Translations under genes and position numbers: made by a program
Part shown: one piece after another, positions 1 to 6,346 of the stretch
Layout of the letters: every line of letters begins with the position of its first letter
Position numbering within the stretch: position 1 is the stretch's first letter
The notes under the pieces: model-generated
What the model was told of the DNA's origin: nothing
The model's input: the letters and a program-made list of their open reading frames with translations, nothing else
Databases searched by the model: none
NCBI GenBank assembly: GCA_023415395.1
Contig: JAEZKN010000431.1
Span: 1-7,753, forward strand
Length of the DNA stretch: 7,753 bases
From: Actinomycetes bacterium
GTDB lineage: Bacteria; Actinomycetota; Actinomycetes; Propionibacteriales; Nocardioidaceae
Direction of reading: 5' to 3'

Positions 1-2724
1 GGTGCCCGCCGCGGTCGGGACGCCCGACAGCGTGCCGGTCGGGCTCAGGGTCAATCCCGGCGGCAGGGTGCCCGTCTCGAGGGACCAGGTCTTCTTGCCG
101 TAGCCACCGGTGGCCCGCAGCGCGACCCGCAGCGACCGGCCGACGGTCCCCGTCGGCAGGGTCGTCGTGGTCACGGTCAGCGCCGCCCGGGGCACGACCG
201 AGACGCTCTTGGCGAGCTTGCGGCCGACCGCGTCGAGGATCGTGAGCCGCACGCTCACCGACCGGGCGGTCTGCGGGGTGCCGCTCAGCGTGGTGCCGTC
301 GAAGGTCCAGCCGGCGGGCAGCGTGCCCGGCGTGACGGCGTACGGCGCGACGCCGCCCGTGATCGGGACGTCGTAGCTGAGCGCCTCCCCGACCGTCGCC
401 GCCGCCTTGGCCTTGGCCATCGTGAGCGCGGGCACCGCGGTGATCGTCCAGCTGCGCGACGCGGTCGCGCCGAGGCCGTCGGCGACCACCGCGGTGAGGG
501 TGTAGGTGCCGGGAGCCAGGTTCTTGGCCGTCACCCGGCCCGTGCTCGAGAGCGTCATCCCGGCCGGGAGCGTCGACGCGTCCGGCTGCCACTTGTAGCG
601 GCGGTTGCCGCCGACGGCGACCAACGGGAACGAGTCGCTCCTCGCGGCCAGGACGGTGCCGCCGACGCCGGGGGCAGCGGTCTCGATGCGCAGGGGCCCG
701 CCGACGTAGAGCTTCAGGGTGCCGGCGCCCGTCCGCCCGCGCGCGTCGGTGACCGTCACGGCGAAGACGGCGTTCGCGGCCTCGGTCGGGGTCCCGGTGA
801 TCGTGCCGTCGCCGGCGACGGTGGCCCACGCCGGCTTGCTGCTCGCGGCGACGGTGTACGGCGCGGTGCCGCCGGCGATCTTCGGCCTCGCGGTGTAGGC
901 GGTGCCGGTGTTCGCCACCGTCGAGGTCAGCCCGCTCACCTTGACCGCGGTGGCGACGTCGAGCGTGTAGGCGACGGCGGTGGTCTTGCCGACGGCGTCG
1001 GTCGCCCGCAGCGTGAAGGAGTGGGCGCCCTTGCTCGAGGTCTTCCCCGTGAGCACTCCGGCGGGGGTCAGCTTGATGCCCTTCGGCAGCGCGCCCGACC
1101 CCAGCGTCCAGGTGACGGCGCCCCCGGCCGCGCTGGTCGCCTCGAGGGTCGCGGCGTAGGCGACGCCCACGGTCGCGGCGGGAATCGCCGTGGTGCTCAC
1201 CCGGGGAGCGCCGGTGTAGGCGGTGTCGACGGTCAGCTCGTAGGTGCCCAGGGAGCCGTAGTCGGAGTAGCCGGTGGTGGCGGGGGCGCCGAACCCGGCC
1301 CCGTCGACCGTGACGGTGTAGTCGCCGGCGTTCAGGGAGAGCTCGGTGAGGGCGGCGTGCATGCCCGACACGACGACCGCGTCGGTCGCGACCACCGGCG
1401 GGTTGGCGCTGGCGACCGTCGTGCCGTCGGCACCCAGGAGCCGGAGGTCGACGTCGAGGTTGGGCGCCGTCGGGTCGACGGCGACCTCGATGCCGACCGT
1501 CGCCGGCGACGCGAGGGTGAAGCTGAACGCGTCGACGTCGGAGGTCGTGGAGATGACGCCGGAGACGGTCTCACCGACTGCGGCGGCGTCGGTGATGTCG
1601 TGGGCGGACGCGGCGGTGTCGCCGTAGTCGTCGGGGCGCGGGACGAGGCCGTAGGTCGCCATGGTGACGAGCTCGTCCTGCTGGCTGTTGGCCCCGCGGT
1701 ACTCGCCCTGGGCCCACTGGGTCACCGGCTGGTAGTAGCCCGCCCCCATGATCGGCGCCCACGGCACGTGCCCGTTGTAGTAGCCCTGGCTGCCGGTGCC
1801 CTGGTGGACCAGGCCGAGCGTGTGCCCGACCTCGTGGCTGACGACCTCGGCGACGGTCTTGGCCGACGTGCCGACGCCGCGGGTGAACGCGAGCGCCGGC
1901 TGGTAGCGGCTGTGGTCGGTGTGGTCGTTGAACACGCCGATGTAGGCGAAGCCACCGCAGCCGCACGACGCCTGGCCGATCGTGTCGCCGGTGATCACCG
2001 CCCGGGTCCCGTAGACCTCGTCGGACGGACCGCTGCGCTCGATGGCGGAGGCCGCGGGCAGCTCGGTGGTGACGTCCACGTCGAAGGGGGCGTAGTCCTC
2101 GGCGACGACCGCCCAGATGTTCTGGATGGCGGTGCGCTCGGCGTCGGAGAAGGTCGAGGCGCTGCCCTCGAAGCTGTAGCCGGGCAGCTGGACGCTGGGC
2201 GCGTCGTACGGCGAGGTGTTCCACGCGGTCCCGGTCAGGGTGTGCCCGTCGAAGTCGAGGTAGATCGTCTTGGTCGACCCGGGGTTGGAGTGGAGGGAGA
2301 AGGTCTCCTCCAGCGGGAACAGCACGGTGTCGAGACCGATCGTGGCTCCGCCGGCCTCCGCCGGTCCGTGGTGGTGGGCCTCCTCGACGTAGAACGCCTT
2401 GCCGCAGGTGTCGAGCCACAGCCCTTCCGCGGCGTCGCTCCCAGCCTCGTCCCCCGTCTCGACCGCAGCCTCCTCCGCGGCCTGGGCGACGGTCCGGGTC
2501 AGGCGCGCCGACACGGCCGGGTTGCCCGGCTGGACGGGCACGCTGCCGCTCTCGGCGAGCACCTCGGCCGCCGGTGCGGGCTCCTCGAGGACGGGCTCGC
2601 AGGGGGCCGCGTCGGCGTACGCCGTCGGGGCGCTCGTCGCGGCGTCGGCCGGAGCCACGGCCAGGCCGGCGAGCAGGCTCGCCGCGGCCACCGTGCTCGC
2701 CAGCAGGGGTCGGTGTGACGTCAT
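1..2724 (-). CDS. Secreted metzincin-type zinc metalloprotease with PPC-like and Ig-like domains (5' part; 3' end outside window)
   Basis: The frame is open for 908 codons from the ATG at 2724 to the left edge, so the C-terminus is missing. GGAGG lies 4 nt before the ATG. Residues 1-28 form a Sec signal peptide (hydrophobic stretch about 7-24, likely cleavage after ADA28). Residues 29 to about 150 look like a propeptide or linker. The catalytic domain spans about 150-360: IYLDFDGH near 154-161, a CGC pair (C254, C256), the zinc site H297-E-V-G-H301-T-L-G-L-V-H307 with E298 as general base, and an IMG Met-turn at M326. This combination is typical of metzincins. A PPC-like beta domain follows (about 365-500, starting DDYGD). 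Then come Ig-like (He_PIG/cadherin-like) repeats of 80-90 residues, roughly 503-590, 590-672, 673-764, 765-845 and 846 onward, each with a GxLPxG and TGxLxG-like pattern. It should act outside the cell. The substrate is unknown. An anchor or sorting signal may lie beyond the edge. Confidence 0.93.
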   Translation of the reverse strand, partial: MTSHRPLLASTVAAASLLAGLAVAPADAATSAPTAYADAAPCEPVLEEPAPAAEVLAESGSVPVQPGNPAVSARLTRTVAQAAEEAAVETGDEAGSDAAEGLWLDTCGKAFYVEEAHHHGPAEAGGATIGLDTVLFPLEETFSLHSNPGSTKTIYLDFDGHTLTGTAWNTSPYDAPSVQLPGYSFEGSASTFSDAERTAIQNIWAVVAEDYAPFDVDVTTELPAASAIERSGPSDEVYGTRAVITGDTIGQASCGCGGFAYIGVFNDHTDHSRYQPALAFTRGVGTSAKTVAEVVSHEVGHTLGLVHQGTGSQGYYNGHVPWAPIMGAGYYQPVTQWAQGEYRGANSQQDELVTMATYGLVPRPDDYGDTAASAHDITDAAAVGETVSGVISTTSDVDAFSFTLASPATVGIEVAVDPTAPNLDVDLRLLGADGTTVASANPPVVATDAVVVSGMHAALTELSLNAGDYTVTVDGAGFGAPATTGYSDYGSLGTYELTVDTAYTGAPRVSTTAIPAATVGVAYAATLEATSAAGGAVTWTLGSGALPKGIKLTPAGVLTGKTSSKGAHSFTLRATDAVGKTTAVAYTLDVATAVKVSGLTSTVANTGTAYTARPKIAGGTAPYTVAASSKPAWATVAGDGTITGTPTEAANAVFAVTVTDARGRTGAGTLKLYVGGPLRIETAAPGVGGTVLAARSDSFPLVAVGGNRRYKWQPDASTLPAGMTLSSTGRVTAKNLAPGTYTLTAVVADGLGATASRSWTITAVPALTMAKAKAAATVGEALSYDVPITGGVAPYAVTPGTLPAGWTFDGTTLSGTPQTARSVSVRLTILDAVGRKLAKSVSVVPRAALTVTTTTLPTGTVGRSLRVALRATGGYGKKTWSLETGTLPPGLTLSPTGTLSGVPTAAGT

Positions 2725-2728
2725 CGTT

Positions 2729-2733
2729 CCTCC
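2729..2733 (-). promoter_or_regulatory. Ribosome binding site of the metalloprotease gene
   Basis: GGAGG on the minus strand, 4 nt before the ATG at 2724. The spacing is slightly short. It supports this start, which is also the one that gives a proper signal peptide. Confidence 0.75.
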
Positions 2734-2845
2734 GTGAACCTGGCGTCGCCGTGCCTCGGCACGACGGCGCCACCTCGCCGCCCCGGCCGTCCGTGGCGTT
2801 CGTGGGCGTCGATCCGTGCTCGGTGCCCACGCAGGCAGCGCCACG

Positions 2846-2851
2846 AGGATA
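2846..2851 (-). promoter_or_regulatory. Candidate -10 element for the metalloprotease gene
   Basis: TATCCT on the minus strand fits TANNNT and lies in a small AT-richer patch of the 194-bp divergent region. No recognisable -35 is found 16-18 nt upstream. If used, it gives a leader of about 115 nt containing a small hairpin (CGTGC/GCACG around a 4-nt loop, 2750-2763). This is a weak prediction. Confidence 0.3.
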
Positions 2852-2906
2852 GCGATTCGAGCGCTGCCGCGCGTTCGTTCGGCGCCGGGGAGCCTGGACG
2901 GCGAAC

Positions 2907-2912
2907 TACAGT
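2907..2912 (+). promoter_or_regulatory. Candidate -10 element giving a leaderless heliorhodopsin mRNA
   Basis: TACAGT fits the actinobacterial -10 pattern TANNNT and ends exactly 6 nt before the ATG at 2919. Transcription would therefore be expected to start at or next to the A of the start codon. No Shine-Dalgarno sequence lies in the usual position; the nearest purine run, GGGGAG at 2887-2892, is about 26 nt away. No good -35 is seen. Leaderless mRNAs with this geometry are common in actinobacteria. Confidence 0.5.
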
Positions 2913-2918
2913 CGCGAC

Positions 2919-3686
2919 ATGACGGCGACGATCCCGGAGGCGCGGCAGCGCAGCCTGCGCCGCTTCAACCTCGCGGCGGCGGCGCTGCACGCCGTGCAGG
3001 CGGTCGCGGTCGTCGTGCTGGCCACCGACTTCGCGCTGCCGGTCACGGCGAGCTACCTGGCCGGTCCCCCGGGCACCGATCCCCAGGAGCCGACCGTCCT
3101 GTTCGACATCCCGACCGGCCTGGCCGTGGCGGCGTTCCTGGCGCTCTCGGCGGTGGCGCACCTGGTCGTCTCCACCGTCTGGTGGCGCGGGTACGTCGCG
3201 GACCTGTCGCGTGGCATCAACCGGGCGCGGTGGGTCGAGTACTCGCTCTCGTCCTCACTGATGATGGTCGTCATCGCCCAGCTCGTGGGGATCGCCGACG
3301 TCACCGCCCTGCTGGCCATCGTGGGCGTGAACGCGTCGATGATCCTCTTCGGCTGGCTGCAGGAGAAGTACGAGGAGCCCGGCGGCGGTGGCTGGCTGCC
3401 CTTCGGGTTCGGCTGCATCGCCGGGTCCGTGCCCTGGATCGCGGTGGTGATCTACACCGTGGCCCCGCAGTCCCCGGCCGACGTGAGCCCGCCCGGCTTC
3501 GTCTACGCGATCGTGGTCTCGCTCTTCGTCTTCTTCAACATCTTCGCGCTCAACCAGTGGCTGCAGTACCGAGCAAAGGGCCGCTGGACCGACTACCTCT
3601 TCGGCGAGAACGTCTACATCGTGCTCAGCCTGGTGGCGAAGTCGCTGCTGGCCTGGCAGGTCTTCGGCGGCACCCTCGCGGGCTGA
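2919..3686 (+). CDS. Heliorhodopsin (retinal-binding seven-helix membrane protein)
   Basis: 255 residues, a usual heliorhodopsin length. Seven hydrophobic segments lie at about 15-38, 65-88, 105-125, 127-147, 161-183, 192-217 and 230-250. Diagnostic motifs are RWVEYS in helix 3 with E107, which matches the Schiff-base counterion of the characterised protein 48C12, and SLVAKSLLAW in helix 7 with K241, the retinal lysine. H24 in helix 1 and H81 in helix 2 correspond to the paired histidines near the chromophore, and S237 sits one turn before the lysine. Basic residues cluster at the N-terminus (R9, R11, R14, R15) and in the 2-3 and 6-7 loops. By the positive-inside rule this puts the N-terminus in the cytoplasm, the inverted topology of this family. 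No type-1 pump triad is present. Heliorhodopsins are slow-cycling light sensors or regulators without demonstrated ion pumping, and their partner is generally unsettled. The gene is monocistronic here, converging on the RTX gene 9 bp away. No retinal-synthesis gene is in view. Confidence 0.96.
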   Translation: MTATIPEARQRSLRRFNLAAAALHAVQAVAVVVLATDFALPVTASYLAGPPGTDPQEPTVLFDIPTGLAVAAFLALSAVAHLVVSTVWWRGYVADLSRGINRARWVEYSLSSSLMMVVIAQLVGIADVTALLAIVGVNASMILFGWLQEKYEEPGGGGWLPFGFGCIAGSVPWIAVVIYTVAPQSPADVSPPGFVYAIVVSLFVFFNIFALNQWLQYRAKGRWTDYLFGENVYIVLSLVAKSLLAWQVFGGTLAG

Positions 3687-3695
3687 GGGAGCAGG

Positions 3696-5054
3696 TCACC
3701 TCCGGCCGCGGGAGACCACGACGGTCACGACGCCGCCCTTGCTGGTCGCCTTGACCACGCGACCGGCCGGCACGGTGCTGCTCGTGACCTTGCGGACGCG
3801 GATCTTCGTGCAGTGCGCCTGGCGGAGCTTGGCGCGCGCCTGGGCCAGGGTGAGGCCCGTCAGCCCCTTCGGCACCCGGCACGTGGCCGGGACCCCCTCG
3901 ACCTTCTCGCAGCCGGACAGGGTGTCGACGGCGTCGGCGACCACCCGGTCGACGCCCACGCCGCAGTCGATCATGTCGGGCTGTCCGTCGCGGGCGTGGA
4001 TCGTGTCGTTGCCGTAGGGGACGACGGTGCAGTCGTCGAGGTAGGAGCAGCGGCTCGAGGTCTCGTCGCCGAAGATCGTGTCCCGGCCCGGGCCGCCGGT
4101 GATGACGTCGTGCCCGTAGCCGCCCTCGAGCCGGTCGTCCCCCGGCCCGCCGTCGATGGTCTCGGTGCCGTCGTTGCCGGTGATCGTGTCGTCCCCGGCG
4201 TTGCCCTCGACCCGGGACGTGCCGTAGTTGGGCAGGTCGATGCTGTCGGAGGTCGATCCCAGGGAGTAGTGCCCGGGCGCGATCGCGTCGAAGCGCTCGA
4301 CGTCGATGACGTTGTCGGCCTCCCCCCAGGGCCGGCCGTCGTTGGCGACGCCGTCGACCGAGACCGAGACGGCGAAGGAGGGGTCCTCGGTCGTGGAGCT
4401 CCAGTCCTGGACCGTGTCGAAGCCCGGACCACCGTCGACGACGTCGTCGCCGACGACGTCGGGGTAGGTGTCGGGCTCCAGCCAGTCGTTGCCGTCGCCT
4501 CCGCGCAGCACGTCGTCGCCGGCGTACCCGTTGAGCGTGTCCTTGCCCGGTCCGCCGAGCAGCGTGTCCGCGAACTGCATGCCGTTGAGGACGTCGTCCC
4601 CCTCGCCGCCGTCGAGCGTGACGTGGTTGTCGACGTCGTTGTTGGCGGAGAGCGAGTCGTTGCCGGCCTCGCCGAGGACGGTGACGGGCAACGGCGGGAG
4701 CGACTCGTCGAGCAGGTTCCGGTCGTCCCTGTCGCCCAGCTCGAGACGCAGCTCCGCCGGCAGGGGGCACAGCACCTCCGTGAGGTCGTCCGGCCAGGCC
4801 GGTTCACACCCGGATCCGGTCGTGTCGATCTGCTCGTTCGCGTCCGCGATCCGCAGCGTGCCGGAGTCCGGACTGCTGACGGACGGCCAGTTCACGACAC
4901 CGGGCGAGGCCGTGTAGACGAGCGTGGAGCCCTCGAGCCGGAGGGTGGCACCGACGAGGTCGCGCGCGTCCCGGGTCACCGCGGCGGCTTGAGCGGTGCT
5001 CGCGCTCAGGCCGAGCGCGAGGAGGGCGGTCGCCAGGCGGCGTGCAGATCTCAT
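3696..5054 (-). CDS. Secreted RTX (hemolysin-type calcium-binding repeat) protein with C-terminal PASTA domain
   Basis: 452 residues. The signal peptide covers about 1-23 (RR near the N-terminus, hydrophobic core 8-18, likely cleavage after AQA23). Residues 24-125 are an unassigned beta-rich N-terminal region with C83 and C96. Glycine/aspartate nonapeptide repeats of the GGxGxDxLxG type form two blocks. Block one covers about 128-192 with an outlier near 208-213; block two covers about 282-331. They should form calcium-bound parallel beta-rolls once outside the cell. Between them (214-280) is a non-repeat beta segment. Residues 350-386 are the cysteine-containing end cap common in actinobacterial RTX proteins (DCGVGVDRVVAD and SGCEKV). 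Residues 393-449 match a PASTA domain: VPKGLTGLTLAQARAKL, VPAGRVV, then VVVSRG. PASTA domains bind peptidoglycan fragments in Ser/Thr kinases and penicillin-binding proteins, so wall attachment is a reasonable inference. No catalytic domain is evident. Only a weak purine stretch (ACGGA) precedes the ATG. An adhesin or structural surface role is possible but unproven. Confidence 0.9.
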   Translation of the reverse strand: MRSARRLATALLALGLSASTAQAAAVTRDARDLVGATLRLEGSTLVYTASPGVVNWPSVSSPDSGTLRIADANEQIDTTGSGCEPAWPDDLTEVLCPLPAELRLELGDRDDRNLLDESLPPLPVTVLGEAGNDSLSANNDVDNHVTLDGGEGDDVLNGMQFADTLLGGPGKDTLNGYAGDDVLRGGDGNDWLEPDTYPDVVGDDVVDGGPGFDTVQDWSSTTEDPSFAVSVSVDGVANDGRPWGEADNVIDVERFDAIAPGHYSLGSTSDSIDLPNYGTSRVEGNAGDDTITGNDGTETIDGGPGDDRLEGGYGHDVITGGPGRDTIFGDETSSRCSYLDDCTVVPYGNDTIHARDGQPDMIDCGVGVDRVVADAVDTLSGCEKVEGVPATCRVPKGLTGLTLAQARAKLRQAHCTKIRVRKVTSSTVPAGRVVKATSKGGVVTVVVSRGRR

Positions 5055-5146
5055 GACGGGTCCGTTCTCGGGCGAGCGTCGCGGCGCGACGGGGGTCTCG
5101 ACCGACTGTGGGGCGACGACGCCCGAGCGGTTCGCCGTCGCCGCCC

Positions 5147-5156
5147 GGTCTAGACC
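5147..5156. promoter_or_regulatory. Perfect 10-bp palindrome upstream of the RTX gene
   Basis: GGTCTAGACC is a perfect palindrome about 93 bp before the RTX start codon, in the 149-bp gap after the lipoprotein gene. It is followed by a GACCGTC direct repeat (5153-5159 and 5164-5170). It could be an operator, but nothing beyond its symmetry and position supports this. Confidence 0.2.
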
Positions 5157-5183
5157 GTCAGCGGACCGTCGGCGCGGTGCTCA

Positions 5184-5200
5184 GGCCCGCAGCCCGGGCC
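5184..5200 (-). terminator. Candidate hairpin terminator of the lipoprotein gene
   Basis: GGCCCG (5184-5189) and CGGGCC (5195-5200) form a perfect 6-bp all-GC stem with a 5-nt loop, beginning 3 nt past the lipoprotein stop codon. There is no U-tract, which is common in high-GC actinobacteria but makes the call weak. If real, it would separate the lipoprotein and RTX genes transcriptionally. Confidence 0.35.
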
Positions 5201-5203
5201 CGC

Positions 5204-5932
5204 TCAGTCGCAGGCGAGCTCGCCGGCCGCGCTCGTCGAGGCGACGGTGTCGTCCTCGTCCAGCCAGGCGACGAGGTAGACGGCGTCGCTCTCCCACTCC
5301 AGCTCGGCCTGGCCGTCGTCGTCGACGCCCTCGCTGGTCGGCTCGCCCATCGTCGCGATCAGGTCGTCCCGGCTGGTGCCGAGCTCGACCTCGCACCATC
5401 CCGAGAGCCACTCCTCGTCCTGCGCGGAGGGCGCCGCGCCGGCACCGTCGGTGGCGGCGCCGGCGTCGTCCTCCGAGGCGTCCTCCGAGGCGTCCTCGTC
5501 GATGAGCCAGCGCTCGCCGTCTCGGACGAGCAGGAAGGTGCCGCTGCCGCCGATGTCCTCGGGCAGCTCGAACTCCACCGCGACCCGTCCGTCGGCCTCC
5601 GCCGTCGCCGAGGTGCTCACCGACTCCATCGCCTCGACGACTCCCAGCTCCTCGAACAGCCCGGAGAGGGTCTCGACGCGCTCGGCGCAGGTCCCGCCGC
5701 CGAACTCGTCGTCCTCGGCCTGCGCGAAGCGCTCCGACTCCAGCTCGCAGGCGGACGGGTCGCCCGCGCCGAACTTGGCGAAGTAGTCGGTCACGGTTCG
5801 CTCGGCCCCGGCGAGGTCGACCTTCGGGGACGGCTTCTCCGAGGCGGACGAGTCGCCCTCGCCGCACCCGGTGAGCAGCAGGGCACCGGCGGCAGCGGCG
5901 GCGAGCGGGACGCGGACGGACTTCAGCAGCAC
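5204..5932 (-). CDS. Two-domain secreted lipoprotein (NTF2-like plus SmpA/BLIP-like, putative)
   Basis: The frame is open further upstream, but the GTG at 5932 is chosen. GAGGAG lies 6 nt before it, and the product then starts with a lipoprotein signal peptide with K4 and R7, a hydrophobic core at 8-20 and the lipobox LLTGC23. This gives 242 residues, anchored by lipid at C23 on the outer face of the membrane. Residues 40-146 (AERTVTDYFAKFGAGD, later VRDGERWLIDE) look like the NTF2-like fold common in actinobacterial lipoproteins. C62 and C82 could form a disulfide. Residues 147-173 are an acidic, Ala-rich linker containing an ASED repeat. Residues 174-242 (CEVELGTSRDDLIATMGEP, an LEW strand, a final AWLDEDDTV strand) resemble the SmpA/OmlA or BLIP-like fold, with C180 and C241 as a possible second disulfide. 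Both fold assignments are pattern-based and no enzyme motif is seen. It lies 149 bp upstream of the RTX gene on the same strand. Confidence 0.82.
   Translation of the reverse strand: MLLKSVRVPLAAAAAGALLLTGCGEGDSSASEKPSPKVDLAGAERTVTDYFAKFGAGDPSACELESERFAQAEDDEFGGGTCAERVETLSGLFEELGVVEAMESVSTSATAEADGRVAVEFELPEDIGGSGTFLLVRDGERWLIDEDASEDASEDDAGAATDGAGAAPSAQDEEWLSGWCEVELGTSRDDLIATMGEPTSEGVDDDGQAELEWESDAVYLVAWLDEDDTVASTSAAGELACD
5468..5491 (-). repeat. Tandem 12-bp repeat in the lipoprotein linker
   Basis: GTCCTCCGAGGC occurs twice head to tail (5468-5479, 5480-5491) and is followed by a partial third copy, GTCCTCG. On the coding strand it encodes the repeated linker tetrapeptide ASED (residues 148-155). 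The unit is four codons long, so copy-number changes would keep the frame. Confidence 0.75.
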
Positions 5933-6281
5933 GGAGGTCTCCTCGGAGATCGGATGGTCGGCGGAACGTAGCAGCGCCCCGACCTCAAGAGACGAAGATT
6001 GTCCGTAAAAGTGAGGACGCCCACATGCCTCAGGAGACCGCTCTGGCGGCGCATGGGACGCCACCCGCGACCTCTCGCTCGCATGGCGACGCCCGGACCA
6101 GTGCCAAGCGTGGCGCGCACGAGCACCCGGCAGAAGTTGGTCGGCCTCCTGCGCGGCGGTGCGAGGACTCAGAGGCTGTGTTTGCACTGTGGCGCGTGCT
6201 CGACGGCCCGAGGCTGTAGCACGTCGCGGGCACGACGGAAGCGACGGGACACCGCGCCGTACTTGCCGCCGCAGGGCGATC
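5933..6281. other. Non-coding stretch upstream of the lipoprotein gene
   Basis: No credible gene is seen on either strand. The part nearest 5933 should hold the lipoprotein leader and promoter. A TANNNT-like TACGTT on the minus strand (5965-5970) has no matching -35. A short AT-richer patch lies at about 5993-6010, and CGTGCT/AGCACG (6195-6200, 6218-6223) could form a weak 6-bp hairpin. Short open frames here have atypical composition and no recognisable motif. Confidence 0.5.
5939..5944 (-). promoter_or_regulatory. Ribosome binding site fixing the lipoprotein start
   Basis: GAGGAG on the minus strand, 6 nt before the GTG at 5932. It decides for the GTG start over the far upstream ATG at 6187, which would bury the signal peptide behind 85 residues of non-native-looking sequence. 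Confidence 0.7.
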
Positions 6282-6344
6282 GCCGAGTCGGCGCTACAGC
6301 CCCTCCTCCGCTTCGCTCCCCCGGAGCAGAACCGCCGACTCGGC
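6282..6344. repeat. Pair of near-palindromes forming a 12-bp inverted repeat
   Basis: GCCGAGTCGGCG (6282-6293) and CGCCGACTCGGC (6333-6344) are perfect reverse complements separated by 39 nt. Each copy is also nearly self-palindromic (GCCGA-S-TCGGC). The spacer contains a smaller GCTCC/GGAGC hairpin (6315-6327). The whole could fold as a second terminator hairpin behind tmRNA, or be a pair of binding sites for a dimeric protein. Confidence 0.55.
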
Positions 6345-6346
6345 TC

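Noticed and set aside
1021..2718. 565-codon open frame on the plus strand opposite the metalloprotease
   Set aside because: Its product is a low-complexity Gly/Arg/Val/Asp-rich string, typical of the antisense frame of a high-GC gene. The minus-strand frame carries a signal peptide, a zinc site and recognisable domains.
1571..2830. 419-codon minus-strand open frame overlapping the metalloprotease
   Set aside because: It is Arg/Gly/Pro-rich, has no motif, and is in a different frame from the one encoding HEVGHTLGLVH.
2816..3754. 312-codon plus-strand frame overlapping the heliorhodopsin
   Set aside because: It is a +1-type shadow, Arg/Gly-rich with no membrane segments. The 255-residue frame has all heliorhodopsin landmarks.
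3696..5054. CRISPR-like or tandem DNA repeats suggested by the repeated GTCGTCGCC pattern
   Set aside because: The periodicity comes from codons of the Gly/Asp-rich RTX motif. Units vary and there are no spacers.
3813..5153. 446-codon plus-strand frame opposite the RTX gene
   Set aside because: Its composition is that of an antisense shadow. The opposite strand encodes RTX repeats, a PASTA domain and a signal peptide.
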